From Pelodiscus sinensis (taxonomy: Eukaryota; Chordata; Testudines; Trionychidae): DNA of 64,000 nucleotides. A program made the translations under genes and the position numbers. Positions 1 through 11,089 of this stretch are shown here, piece by piece; the stretch's first letter is position 1; each line of letters starts with the position of its first letter. The notes beneath the pieces were generated by a model that saw only the letters and a program-made list of their open reading frames with translations, had not been told where the DNA came from and made no database searches. The stretch is from positions 71,864,001 through 71,928,000 of the forward strand of contig NC_134715.1 of assembly GCF_049634645.1 (NCBI RefSeq), in the 5' to 3' direction.

Positions 1-399
1 GGATGCAAATTAGACACATCGCAATTGCAAATGAAGCAGGGATTTAAATCCCCCCCGCTTCATTTGCATAAACATGGCTGCCGCTTTTTTCCGGCTCGGA
101 GCTTTGCCGGAAAAAAGCGCCAGTCTAGATCGGGATCTTTTGGAAAATAAAGCCTTTTCCGAAAGATCCCTTATTCCTTTTTTTAAGAGGAATAAGGGAT
201 CTTTCGGAAAAGGCTTTATTTTCCAAAAGATCCCTGTCTAGACTGGCGCTTTTTTCCAGCAAAGCTCCGAGCCGGAAAAAAGCGGCAGCCATGTTTATGC
301 AAATGAAGCGGGGGGATTTAAATCCCCGCTTCATTTGCAATTGCACTGTGTCTAATTTTCATCCCTTTTCCATAAAAGGGATGCAGTCTAGACACAGCT
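1..399. mobile_element. Palindromic Harbinger-type MITE, left tip outside the window
   Basis: The sequence folds back on itself around about position 183. GAAAGATCCCTTATTCCT at 161-178 is mirrored at 188-205, and the arms continue outward through a TTTAAAT-centred hairpin with CATTTGCATAAACATGG on each side. The right end reads GTCTAGACACAGC, the terminal type shared by the complete element at 34969-35406. The matching left terminus lies before base 1, so the copy is incomplete only because of the window edge. The open frame at 125-346 on the minus strand is a by-product of the palindrome, not a gene. Confidence 0.85.
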
Positions 400-1639
400 G
401 AAGGGTGTAGAGAGTCAGAAATGTTAACACTAGGGAATATATGGACCTCAAGAGACAGACACTGTCCAACATGAAAGAGTTTTAAACAAAGTTTGGATTT
501 TGGAATACGGAGACCTCTGCCTTCTTAGTACCATGAGAAACACTCCATTAAGAATCATTTTAAACTTTTTATAGCCATAGGAAAGATTGAATAGCAGTTA
601 AAGTATGAAACAAAGGCTTTCATTTTAACTATGTTTCTTGATCCTTTTCCTGTCAGTAGGAGGAATTTTTTTGAAGGAAAAAAATCATTTACAGACTATT
701 AGATGGTATTAAAGGTGGTAACTGCTATCCTTTTTTGGTTTTGGGGGTGGCATAAGGGGCAAATGAATTAGCTGAGATGGGTTGGAGCTGCTGTTATTGT
801 TGCTGTTGTCAAAGTCGTATCCTGTTTCCTAAAAAGACAAGATAAACGTCCATAAAGGGATAGAAAAGAACAGCAAATTTAGAAAATACAGCTTCTGTCT
901 CTGGTGTTGAGACTCAGCTTCCAGTTCACAGTCTTAAACAGTCTTATCAATTGGACGACTTAGGACATTGCATTTAGTGACTCTTTTACCGCTTTCTGCT
1001 CACAGGCTCATGGCAGTGTTGAAAAATATACTGTTATGGCTGGTTAAGACAGATTTTTTATTTGATAGAAGGCAAAAGAAGGGAGATAGAAAAGTGAAGA
1101 AATAATACAGAGAAGCAAAGTAATGCAGAGAATGTAGAAGGAGAGAGAAAGTCTCACAAAACAGTGGTATCTGTGATTTAGCTGGAGCTAGTGGAGGTGG
1201 TAATGTTATCTTGGTCCATTTCTTTGGCACAGTCTGATGAAGTCATCTCTCAGGTTTAGACTGAAGGAAATTTGGTGTTCCAGTGGATGATGGGGATGGC
1301 AGCAGTGCTGACAGATCTCATTCTAATGCCCAATTTCTCTTCCAAAATCTTTCTTTTAAGGACTCCAAAAAGGAATGATGGGCAGAATAGTCCACCCCTT
1401 ATTATTTATTTCTTATTTCTGATCCCACTCTTCTCTTGTTTACTGGCTAAGATCTTAGCATGATCATTGAGTTATATTGATAGACACAGGTTTTGGCTTC
1501 CTCCACTGCACTTTCAGCCCTGCTGCCATCCACCTCCTTTCCACAAATCCCATTCCTTCTCCAAGTCTTCCCACTCTCACAGTGCTCCAGGTTCTGCAAA
1601 TGCCTATCAGATAGAGGCAGGAAAGGGGGCGAAAAGATG
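400..1639. other. Unassigned non-coding sequence
   Basis: AT-rich sequence without a recognisable coding frame, RNA gene or repeat terminus. The short frames at 1000-1230 (minus) and 1272-1463 (plus) have no recognisable motif. Confidence 0.4.
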
Positions 1640-2350
1640 GGGTACTTTAAAGTGACAGGGCCCATGGAGCTCAGGGTACGGGTTCCATGCAGTGCTGCCA
1701 CCACACAACTGATCCTGGTCTCAATGTGGTGCTGCCCCTTTGAAATGCCGCTGCAGAGTTTCAAAGGGGTAGTGTCGCACACAGCCTGGAATCAGCTGCT
1801 CAGTGCTGCCCCTTTGAAAAGCTACCATGGTGTTTCAAAGCGGCAGTGCCTCGTGGAGCCTGGGATCAACTGGGGACTCCCTAGCTGACCCCAGGCTCCG
1901 TGCAGCATTTCCACAGAACCCAGCATCAGTTAGGGTCTTCCCAGCTGATGCCTCGCTCCATATGGCATTTCAAAGTGCACGGAACCTGGGATCAGCTGGG
2001 GAGTCCCCAGTTGTTCCCGGCTCTGCACGGCATTTCAAAGAGTCAGTGTCGCATGGAGCCCGAGGTCATTGGGGGACTCTGAGTCCCCGGCTGACCCTAG
2101 GCTCCATATAGGTGCTTCCGCTTTGAATTGCACAAGAGCCCCTGCTGGGTACTCTTGTAAATTTCAAAGCTGGCATGCTGCATGCAGCCTGGGGTCAGCA
2201 GAAAGTCCCACTGACTCCAGGCTCCATATGGGTGCTTCTGCTTTGAAATGCACAAGAGCCCAGGCTGCACACGGAGTTCCAACTTTGAAATGCACAAGAG
2301 TCGATGGGAATGCCATTGACTCCTCAACTAGTAAATTAATAGATATTTAA
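1640..2350. repeat. Internally repetitive element with alternating TTTCAAAG / CTTTGAAA motifs
   Basis: Roughly ten blocks each carry TTTCAAAG or its reverse complement CTTTGAAA, followed by variants of GCATGGAGCCTGGGATCAGC and GGGGACTCCCCAGCTGA. The 3' end, ACTAGTAAATTAATAGATATTTAACATC near 2325-2352 (written here in part), matches the end of the repeat at 43035-43405. Both also share the CTTCAAAG..CATGGAGCC core, so this is one dispersed family in two copies, with the internal block expanded here. The overlapping frames on both strands (1493-1888, 1827-2111, 2097-2327) follow from the repeats. The left boundary is approximate. Confidence 0.65.
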
Positions 2351-2377
2351 CATCTTAGGTCACACATGAAAATTTTT

Positions 2378-2455
2378 GTTTAAGTGATTTGCCAAGCACT
2401 GTGGCAGAGGCAGGGATAGAATTCAATTCTCCTGGGTGGCATTCAGCTGCCCTAA
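2378..2455 (+). repeat. Old SINE-like tail
   Basis: The stretch AAGTGATTTGCCAAGCACTG, followed by GGCAGAGGCAGGGATAGAATTC and TCTCCTGGGTGG, resembles an old tRNA-derived SINE of the type seen in amniote genomes. It is too short and diverged to assign to a family. Confidence 0.3.
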
Positions 2456-3151
2456 ATATGAGATCACCCTCTCTGGTACTACAATCTTTAGCATCATTCA
2501 TTACTCAGTTTCCAATGTGTGGCTATTTCAATAACAATCTGTTGGAGTATATAAGATTTGTGGCATCCTTCTATGAATTCTGGCTGGCCTGGAAGAGGCA
2601 AGGGCGTTTCTTTCCCTCAGAACAAAATGCTGGGTTATGGGAAAGTAGGTGTTCAACTTTTCTGCTGTGACCACATCTGGGAAGCCAGGCAGATGAGGGC
2701 TGTGGCAATGGAGCAGTTGGAGCAGGAGGTTTTGTAGCTGGAGAAATGCCTGGCCTCTCACCCTTGGGATTCATCCCTCTTCAGAGAGTGCTAGGAGAAG
2801 TGGGATAAGGCCCTCAATGACCATTAGGTTTGCTGCACCTTCATTCAATTCCCTGAATCCCGCTTTTTGGAGAAACGGATCATGGCTTCCATTTTTTTAC
2901 ATTCTAGAGAGGAAGAGGGTCCTGGCAGAAGATGTCTCCCCTCTCATGGAATCAGCAGAGATGCAAGGAGGAGTGCTTCATCCTGGAGCTGACAGATGCC
3001 AATAGGGTCATATGAGATACATTCCCTGCAGTGAGCATAGCTAAAGGTGCCATTCACTTTGGTTAAATTCAATGAGGTCTTTCATTTAAAGCCTACTAAC
3101 CAGTCTCTGGGCATCAGTACTGGGGAGTTCTACAACATGTTTCAAAATATC

Positions 3152-3957
3152 TTTCTGATAGCTTTCTTTGATAGGATAACGAGCCTTGTGGATAAGGGAG
3201 AAGCGGTGGATGTCATATACCTAGACTTTAGTAAGGCATTTGATACGGTCTCGCATGATATTCTTATTGATAAACTAGGCAAATATAACTTAGATAGGGC
3301 CACGATAAGGTGGGTGCATAATTGGCTGGATAACCGTAGTCAGAGAGTTGTTGTTAACGGTGCTAAATCCTGCTGGAAAGGGATAACAAGTGGAGTTCCG
3401 CAAGGGTCTGTTTTGGGACCCGTGCTGTTCAATATCTTCATCAATGATATAGATATTCGCATAGAGAGTACGCTTATTAAGTTTGCCGATGATACCAAAC
3501 TGGGTGGGGTTGCAACTTCTTTGGAGGATAGGGACATAATTCAAAATGACCTTAGCAAGTTAGAGAAATGGTCAGAGGTAAACAGGATGAGGTTTAATAA
3601 AGAGAAATGCAAAGTGCTCCACTTAGGAAGGAACAATCAGTTCCATACATACAAGATGGGAAGCGACTGTCTAGAAAGGAGCATGGCGGAAAGAGATCTA
3701 GGGGTCATAGTGGACCACAAGTTGAATATGAGTCAACAGTGTGATGGTGTTGCAAAAAAAGCAAATATGATTCTAGATTGTATCAACAGATGTGTTGTGG
3801 ATTCTCCCTCTCTGGAGATATTTAAGAACAGGTTAGATAGACATCTGTCAGGGATGGTGTAGACGGAGCTTGGTCCTGCCTTGAGGGCGGGGGGCTGGAC
3901 TTGATGACCTCTCAAGGTCCCTTCCAGTCCTATTATTCTATGATTCTATGATTCTAT
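3152..3957 (+). mobile_element. CR1 LINE, 5'-truncated and internally deleted, inserted in the Tx1 LINE
   Basis: It starts within the RT domain (LIAFFDRITSLVDKGE) and runs through YLDFSKAFDTVSH, the GVPQGSVLGPVLFNIF box, the catalytic FADDTKLGG box and CKVLHLGR. It then jumps from ANMILDCINR directly to DSPSLEIFKNRLD, skipping the usual C-terminal connection of about 100 residues. It ends in the CR1 3' signature GGTCCCTTCCAGTCC followed by TATTCTATGATTCTATGATT. The frame is otherwise open from 3047 to 3862. Its first 35 or so codons belong to the Tx1 host element, not to CR1. Confidence 0.93.
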
Positions 3958-4755
3958 ATCCTTGAACCAGAATCACTAGTATCTGGGGATCAGCATGTTC
4001 CCAGGTCATGCATATGAGCTGAGATCACCTTGCCTAAGAAGCACCTCTGCCACCTGAAGAACTGAAATCCAGTCTTGCTCCTCATCACAGACTTCAAGTC
4101 ATCTCAATGTTGCTTGGGTCTGTGTCTTCAGATATGATCTAAATAGACCAACCAGACACCATCCTGGGTCAAACAATCTTCAACAACCTCTACGTGGTCC
4201 AGGCCCTATTTCCTCTTATGTACAGAGATGGTCGCTCACCCTCTTAGCTTTAGATCAAGAGAAGGAGTTTGACAATGGAGATATGTCCTGGTCACTCTTC
4301 AGGCATTTGACTTTGAGTCACATTTTGTTGTTTTTTCCAAGTGTTATATGGTTCTGTGGAGTATTTGGTCAATGTTGACAGACTCTTGACCAAACCTGTT
4401 ATCAATAGTAGTGGAGTGTGTGAGGACTGCCTTCTGTCAAGTCAGCTCTATACCACTGCAAATGAGCCCTTCCTCTGTCGCCTTTACAACAGAGTGATAG
4501 GGTTGGTACTTTGAGAGCCAGATTTGCAAATGGTCATGACAATATGATTGTCATGGCCCAAGAGATGATAAAATGTTGTCAAACCATCTATTTGCAGTCT
4601 ACTCATCCTACTTCAACTGTCAAGAGCCAATGGCTGAAGAAGATGGGAAGAACACTCCCTCCCATCCTTGCAATCTGAGAAGGGGTCTGCTGCTCTATCT
4701 GGGTAACTCCCTTTCTGCTGCTGATCTCTCCTTGCTGAATAATTGGAACAACCAA

Positions 4756-5210
4756 GGCTACGTCTAGACTACAGGCATCTTGCACAAAAAGCTTTTTTTG
4801 GAAGAGATCTTCTGAAAAAAACTTCTTGTGAAAGAGAGCGTCCACACTGCAAAAGCACATCGAAAAAGTGATGTGCTTTTTTGAAAGATAGCATCCAGAC
4901 TGCCTGAACGCTATCCCACATGTAAGCAGTGATTGCTCTGGACAGAATAGCCACCAGGGCACCTGTGCTTTTTCCTTTTCCCTCTTCTTCTGGAAAAACT
5001 CCCTCTTCCCCGTATACACACACCTTTTTGCAAAAGAGCTCTTTCACAAAAAAGCTTCTTCCTCATAGAATGAGGACTACTAGTTACACAAAAAGCCCTC
5101 TGTTCTTTCAATTTACTGTCAAAAGAATGTGCTTGCAGTGTAGACATAATTCAAGTTTTGTCAGAAAAACAGCCATTTTTCCAACAAAACTCTGTAGTCT
5201 AGACATAGCC
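4756..5210. mobile_element. Harbinger-type MITE inserted in the Tx1 LINE
   Basis: The termini are inverted: GGCTACGTCTAGACTACAG at the left and its near-complement CTGTAGTCTAGACATAGCC at the right. The centre carries TTCCTCATAGAATGAGGA, the core also found in other MITEs here. Tx1 coding sequence is recognisable on both sides (LNNWNN before, CFSFCWRVLVLNH after), so the MITE is the younger insertion. No clean 3-bp target duplication is visible (CAA / TGA). Minus-strand frames 4603-5019, 4769-5047 and 4911-5147 are spurious. Confidence 0.8.
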
Positions 5211-6263
5211 TGAGAGGCCAGAGTTACTGATTGGCTGTGGAAGTGGATAAGCTCCAGTGCTTTTCTTTTTGCTGGAGGGTGCTGGTACTCAACCATCTGG
5301 ACCTATCCATGATCTGGCACCACTTCAATACACTAAACTCATTGACAAAAAGTCTGGCCAGCCTGCAGACGAAGATTTTGGAATTTTTCTGACCAGGATA
5401 TCACTGGGTCTCCACTGGGGTCCTGAGCCTTCCCTGGAGGAGGGTGGACAAGTTCCTGGTCTGTATCTGCAAAGGTCCATGCCTTCCACCTTCTACTCCT
5501 GCAGAGATTCCTTCAGAGTGCAAGTAGTCTCACATGGAATATTCTGGCTCACATCTTCCTGTGCTGTTTCTGAGGACTCTGATAACAACTGCCAGCATTT
5601 CTACCTTCACCAGAGAAGTGTCCCCCAAAGATATCTTGGGCCTGATGATCTTCTATCATAATGGCCTCAGGAACTGGAAACTAGTCTCTGTGCCCAGATC
5701 CATAGTGGCCACTGAGGGGAGGACCTACTCTCAGAGCCTGCATTACACAGCACATTCCTTGGTTTGCAGATGGCAAAGTCCCCCTTGAAGCACCAGAGCT
5801 TGGTCTTGACTGGTGCAACCAGAGATGCAGACCTCCTAGACTAAAATTGGAGGGATTGGATGGGCCCTGAAGTGCTTAGGCAGCACATGGGGTTTTCCAT
5901 CCTGCAGTTTCCCCATCATATGCTCCAAAAGGCGACGGCAGCCTTGCCTCCTGCTTCTCCTGCTTTCTTTAAACAGATCTGTGGGAAGGTGCTACTTGCC
6001 TGCTCCTGACCCTCCAGAATCAGTCATCTGTGTCATGTCCTGCAAGCCTCTCCAGCCATCCCCAACATGCCTCCCAAACGTCTCCACAACATTTAAATGG
6101 TCCACATTGTTTAGTATAAATTAATGTGTATTATAACAAATCATTCATGGTGAAGTGACCAGTTAACATCTGTGTAGGTATACAACAAAGGACACAATTT
6201 ATGGCTTATTTAAAAAAAAAGCTGTACCCTTCTAACTTTCCATTTTTTGAATGGTCACTTACA

Positions 6264-6480
6264 GGTCAAGTCTACACTACACCCCTCTATCGGCAGAGGG
6301 ATGTAAATGAAGCACTTCGAAAGTGCAAATGAAGCAGGGATTTAAATATCCCATGCTTAATTTACATAATCATGTCATGGAGCTGTTTTAAACAAGTGCC
6401 ATGTCGAAAGTGAAACTGCAGTTTAGATGCATTTTTTTCGACAACGGGGTGATTTTTCAAAAGATCTTGTACTCCTCAAT
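6264..6480. mobile_element. Harbinger-type MITE, left half only
   Basis: It begins GGTCAAGTCTACACTACACC and continues through GGCAGAGGGATGTAAATGAAG and a TTTAAAT-centred hairpin, like the left arm of the element at 26714-27116. The right arm is missing, and the sequence after about 6480 is unrelated. Confidence 0.65.
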
Positions 6481-6765
6481 ATTGCACACACTTGACTGAT
6501 GCAAACCTTCATGCCTAATTGTGATGTTCTGGCACCCTGACAGTGAGGAAACTATTGCTTCAAACAAAGGAAGTTGCCAGATGTCCCACTAATGTAAGTG
6601 CTAGTCCAAATTAATGTTATCAATTAATGTTTTGATTAAGTTTGCTTTTTTAAGATGTTCTTGGTAGACACTTGCCAGTGTTGAAATTAAAGTTACTATA
6701 TTGATTTGAATTGTATTACTGTCAGATAATAAATATTAAATTTTTTTTTATTAGATGGACACATA

Positions 6766-7060
6766 GGGTATATCTATACTGCATTCCTCTTTCAAATGCA
6801 ACTGAGCGAAAAAGAAACGCTGTCTAGATGCAGTTATTTCAAAATTGCCGTTACTCCTTATAAAATGAAGTTTAAGGGTAATTTCGAAATAACTGTGTCT
6901 ATACAGCATTTCTTTTATTGAAATCGGGTAGTTTGGAATAGCGTCCGGGTGCGATTATGCAAATGAAGAGTGGGAAATTCAAATCTGTGCTTTATTTGCA
7001 ATTTCGTTCAGCTGTATTTGCATTCCTCTCTCGAAAGAGAAATGCATTATAGACATACCC
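6766..7060. mobile_element. Harbinger-type MITE
   Basis: The left terminus GGGTATATCTATACTGCATT and right terminus AATGCATTATAGACATACCC are inverted repeats, backed by CCTCTTTC / GAAAGAG. The interior has TTACTCCTTATAAAATGA, a form of the shared central core. The 3-bp flanks (ATA / GTG) do not match. Confidence 0.78.
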
Positions 7061-7159
7061 GTGGTGTATATTGTCTGGCTGCATATGCAACCCACAGTAG
7101 TAAACAGACTGAGAACCACTTTCTGGATCAAGGATTTAGCTCCTTATATTAAATAATAT

Positions 7160-7880
7160 TAGGTCATTGGGACACCCGTTATTAACTTCCTTCCATGTTG
7201 AAACTGTTTCTTCCTATTCTTTGTTTCCTATATCTTAAATAATTTCCAGTCTAGAGAAGAACTTTACATACACTTTGCAACTGTTTAGTTTTCTTAATTG
7301 TCTCATCTGAGAGACTCCATGACATGCATTTGTGAACATCCTGTATATTATATCTGCCAGTTTATCAAGTTGGTTTCTAAATTTCTTGAAGAGTTTTATT
7401 AGGTTGGAGAGGCACAATTTCCCTTTGCAGATCCATGCTGATTGAACATTATTTATTATGCTCAACCACATAGGTTTTTGTATTTTTTCCCTAATTTAAC
7501 TTGTAATGAAATCTGCAATTCACAAGCTCATCTTTTTTAAAGAGAACCAGAATCCTGGCCACTGTTCAGTCCTGCAATAAAGATTCTAATGATAGATTAA
7601 ATATTTTTATTAACAGCTTAGTTACTTCATTCATCTCATTCTTACCATCCAGTTCTGATGAGCTATTGCAGTTTAACAATTCACTTTGTTCTGACATTTC
7701 TTTTATCATGTCATTCTCTGATAGTGTGATCTTTATTACCTTAAAAGAATAGATTTTAATCTCATATCTATCACCTGCCCATTGTGTATCATGAACAGTG
7801 ATGGAAAAAAGACATTTGCCTTCCCATTTGTGAATATTTCTCTTACTCGGGTGTCTTCATTGTGTTGTCTGTTGTATTGA
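7160..7880 (-). mobile_element. Old CR1/L2-group LINE reverse-transcriptase remnant
   Basis: On the minus strand, IINNVQSAWICKGKLCLSNL at about 7460-7400 aligns with the usual RT block (..SQHGFxKGxSCLTNL), followed by a decayed IIYxxFTxAxxxVS. Upstream, ARILVLFKKD (about 7560-7530) corresponds to the NIVPIFKKG block. The copy has many stops and is much older than the CR1s near 45 kb and 58 kb. Clade assignment between CR1 and L2 is uncertain. Confidence 0.5.
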
Positions 7881-8589
7881 AACTGTTAGAAGGTTAAATT
7901 ATAATTCAATATTTAAGCAATTTGTTAGCTAAACATTCTTTTCTAAGTTTGGTCATGAGAGAGAACATTAATTGTACCAACACCTTTTATCTATTGTTTA
8001 GGTTTATATGAGAAGAGATAATGTGAATGCCTGGATTGCCAAATACTATTCTTAAAGAAATATCTTCCTTAGATCAAAGACATTCATGCCATCTCAATGA
8101 GAATCTGGGGATTAAGGTCACTAATTAAAATATCTGTATCCTTTAGCTACTTTTTGGAAATTTTTAACTTTTAAGGCATGTTTACTTATGCATTTCTCAA
8201 TTTCAATATATGATACAGTTGTGCTGCTGCATCTATTTGCAGAGAGGGCAACAAAAGCTTGAATCAGTACTTGTTAAATTTCATTGTTATTCATTCAAAA
8301 TCTTTTGGGTAAACTTTCAAAGTAGTGTGGAGGAGTTCTGCACATAAATCCCATTATTTATTATTGATCTGCTGAATCTTAAAGAGGATTTCTACATTCA
8401 ACAACATCCCATCAAATGAATCATTATTTGACAAGTCACCTATCAGTTGCTCTAGTAACAATCAGGCAAAAGTATGATACTTTCATTTTTTGTAAATCCC
8501 ATAGCTGGCAATTTACATAGTAGCTTACATTTATAAAAGAGCTCTCTAACACAGTGGGTGTCAGTTTGTACTTGAGAATGACTGTTCTA
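7881..8589. other. Unassigned non-coding sequence
   Basis: AT-rich and without a recognisable gene or repeat boundary. Confidence 0.35.
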
Positions 8590-9130
8590 CTGTGGATAAA
8601 TACTAACCTAGAGAGAGGATGGGAGAGAGTAACTTTACAGCCTGGTTCTGGCAGTACACATCTGAGAAATGGAAGACCTAGGTTCCAGTATCTTTGCTCT
8701 TTGTGAGGAAGCAATATATCAGTGCTCTAAACACCAAGTTCTCCTGAGACATAGGATTTTAACAGAAGTCTCCCTTCTCCCCACTAGGCAGAGGGGAAGA
8801 ATTGAACCTGAATTTCTCACATCCTGAATGATGTTCTAACCACTGGAGTAAAAGTGATAAGCAAGAAAACACTCCTTCATCTTTTGCCATTTTGTATTGA
8901 GAGAGGCTGGTGCACTAAGACACTGACTTCAGGACACTGGTTCCTGTTTGTTAATCATTGAGCAGAAATGGCTACTCCCTGCATCTTGGACTTAGATGCC
9001 TTCCTCCATCAGAGGGGCAGGACTTAGCACACACAGTCCTTGGGGTATCTTCTATTGGATAGTTTAAGTGGCTTCCTAGCTACTGTGTTGGCTTTTGCAA
9101 CACCCAAAACTCTTTGTAAATCTGGGCCTT
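8590..9130 (+). repeat. Ancient dispersed repeat, copy 1
   Basis: It contains GAATTGAACCTGAATTTCTCAC followed by TTCTAACCACTGG (8798-8848), and later AAATCTGGGCCTTCAATTC. A comparable order of motifs (GGAACCTGAGTTGCTCAG..CCTGGTCACTGGG) appears at 19190-19640, so both look like diverged copies of one old family. Boundaries are approximate. Confidence 0.35.
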
Positions 9131-11086
9131 CAATTCTAAATCTTGAAATTTACACGTACACATTGCTTAACATAATACACAAGGGTACCCCATTGAAGTG
9201 CTCAGGTACTTAAAGTTAAGAATTATATCTTACTAAGTTTTGGTTTTTTTCCCTATTTAACTACGAGAAGAAAGTTATTCCTGCAAAAGGAATATAGCTC
9301 ATGTGTCCTATTATTTGTAAGTAGCCAAATGAAAGTTGGAAGGCTCAAACTAAGACAGAGATGGAGGGATCCACATTCCTTAGGCCTAACTTCCATTCTT
9401 CATAAAATTATTGAATGAACAATAAGAGAATAAATCACTAAATATCTGGAGGATAACAGGATTATGACTATTAAGAAGTATGGGCTTAAAAATCTCGTCC
9501 AGAGAAACCTGATTCTGATTTCCACAGTTACACTCCATACTCTGCAACCACTAAACTTGTGCTATATCTAAAGTCAGTAAAATATTCTACCCTGTGTCTC
9601 AGAATCTTATTAGAGCACTTATTTTTGACAACAGTACCATACAGTTTAAATCACATGCATCAGAGCTACAATACATTTTCAGAGATACTCAAGTCCTGAG
9701 TTTCTCTGAGACTAATGTCTTGGAAACATAAAGAGGCCTTAAAAGCAATAGAACTGGTGCACTGATAATACCTTTTGTGCTGGAAGCCCATTTCCCTGAA
9801 ATCACTTTTCTCCTTTAAAAAGAAAATGAATTGAATCAGGTCTATCTTTCAAAACACGACAAGAAAAAATCTAAATGTAAATAAAAATATCCTTTTTTTC
9901 TTCACTTGTTCTTGGTCCATTCTGTTACATTTTCTTCACATTACCTGCACAACTACCCTCTTTTCCTAATACGTGCCACTCAGGGTGTTTGAAAGATGCT
10001 GAACACAAATATTCTCCAGTGGTACAGAGAGATGAGTTTGTCTTTTGATTCCACCACTCTCTGTAATTTATTGACGGTTGAAACCACTAATGTCAATGAA
10101 GGAAAAACATGTTTCCAGTGAAAGCTTCCATTGTTTGACAAAAACATGTAAACTGTACTATAGTGAAAATAAGCAAGGAGATCTTTGTTCACCATTGTCT
10201 TGCACTTTGTGTAGTTATTTATACTAATGCAAAATGAGTGCTAAAAGCAGTTGAAAATACCCTTCTTCTGATTTAGTATTGTTATATACTTACTTTGCAT
10301 GACTTAAAAGCAGTCATGAACCAGGATAAAAAAGCTGACTACAGCATAATACAACTTGGGTGTATTATGTAACAATAATGGCTTCATAACAGTAGCATTA
10401 ATATGTATTTGAAGAACTAATTGAAATTATACATTGTTTAATATATTCAATGAGCTCAGCACAAGATACTTGTGCAGAGTTGCCCTGGAATCAATGGAAC
10501 AAATTGTGGCATTAGGTGTGGCTTAGAATGAGTTAGCACATCAGAATCTGCCCTGCTTTGTTTCCGCATAGGCCTTGTTTTAGTTTGTCTGGATTATACT
10601 TTATGCCTGAAATGTAATGTTAGTTATTAGCACCTCCATACTTTGAGTATTTCCTTCAAAATATGTGCTATGCTGGCCGACCAGGTGCCAGCATGTGCCA
10701 AGATTTCTAGATCTCAACTGAACACTGTCAAACACAAAACTAGAACCCATCTGGCTCACTTGTGTGCTAGTTTTGATAGATATAAAATAAATATTAGAGA
10801 TGTAAAAGTGTCCTTATTATATTGATTTGAGTGCTTATAAGTTGTTCCATGCATTAATCTCACTTACTCGAGATCCGTATCTCATGTTATAAGATAATGT
10901 TTGTCAGTAACTCTAAATCATCAGATAGGAGTGAAATGTTAACATGTGTTTGAGTTGACTCCTGCCAGACAAAGGTGGCACATCAACATCAGACAAAATA
11001 TACTGGAACATCATAGGACAAAAGACTGTTAATTATTTTTTCCTCCCTTTCTTGGTCTGCCCTCCCAACCATGAACAGGAGACATG
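9131..11086. other. Unassigned non-coding sequence
   Basis: Nearly 2 kb of AT-rich sequence with only short frames (9980-10195 minus, 10643-10825 plus) that lack recognisable motifs. No repeat termini were noticed. Confidence 0.4.
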
Positions 11087-11089
11087 TAA

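Larger units (their letters stand above)
2507..6115 (+). mobile_element. Tx1/L1-clade LINE ORF2 remnant, split by a CR1 and a MITE
   Basis: Fragments of one ORF2 can be read in order on the plus strand. They are a linker block (GYFNNNLLEYIRFVASF, FWLAWK), FYILERKR..LAEDVSPL, PFTLVKFNEVFHLKPTNQS, then after the CR1 PKK..NPVLLLITDFK, TIFNNLY, the RT motif LDQEKEFD (usual form LDQEKAFD), FQVLYGSVEYL, ANEPFLC, and LLLYLGNSLSA. After the MITE come FCWRVLVLNHLDLSMIW and LQTKILEFF. This order matches the Tx1-type non-LTR polymerase. The copy has many stops and frameshifts, and the catalytic YADD box is not recognisable. It is a dead copy. The 3' boundary is approximate. Confidence 0.78.

Noticed and set aside
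1640..2350. CRISPR-like array of repeats and spacers
   Set aside because: Motifs alternate in orientation, spacing is irregular, the inter-motif sequence is itself repetitive, and the genome context is vertebrate.
4603..5147. Minus-strand frames of 78-138 codons
   Set aside because: They read across a MITE inserted in a LINE; frames change at its boundaries and no family motif appears.
5257..5661. 134-codon frame as a candidate gene
   Set aside because: Another frame over the same bases reads Tx1 LINE blocks (FCWRVLVLNH, LQTKILEFF), so this frame is a shadow.
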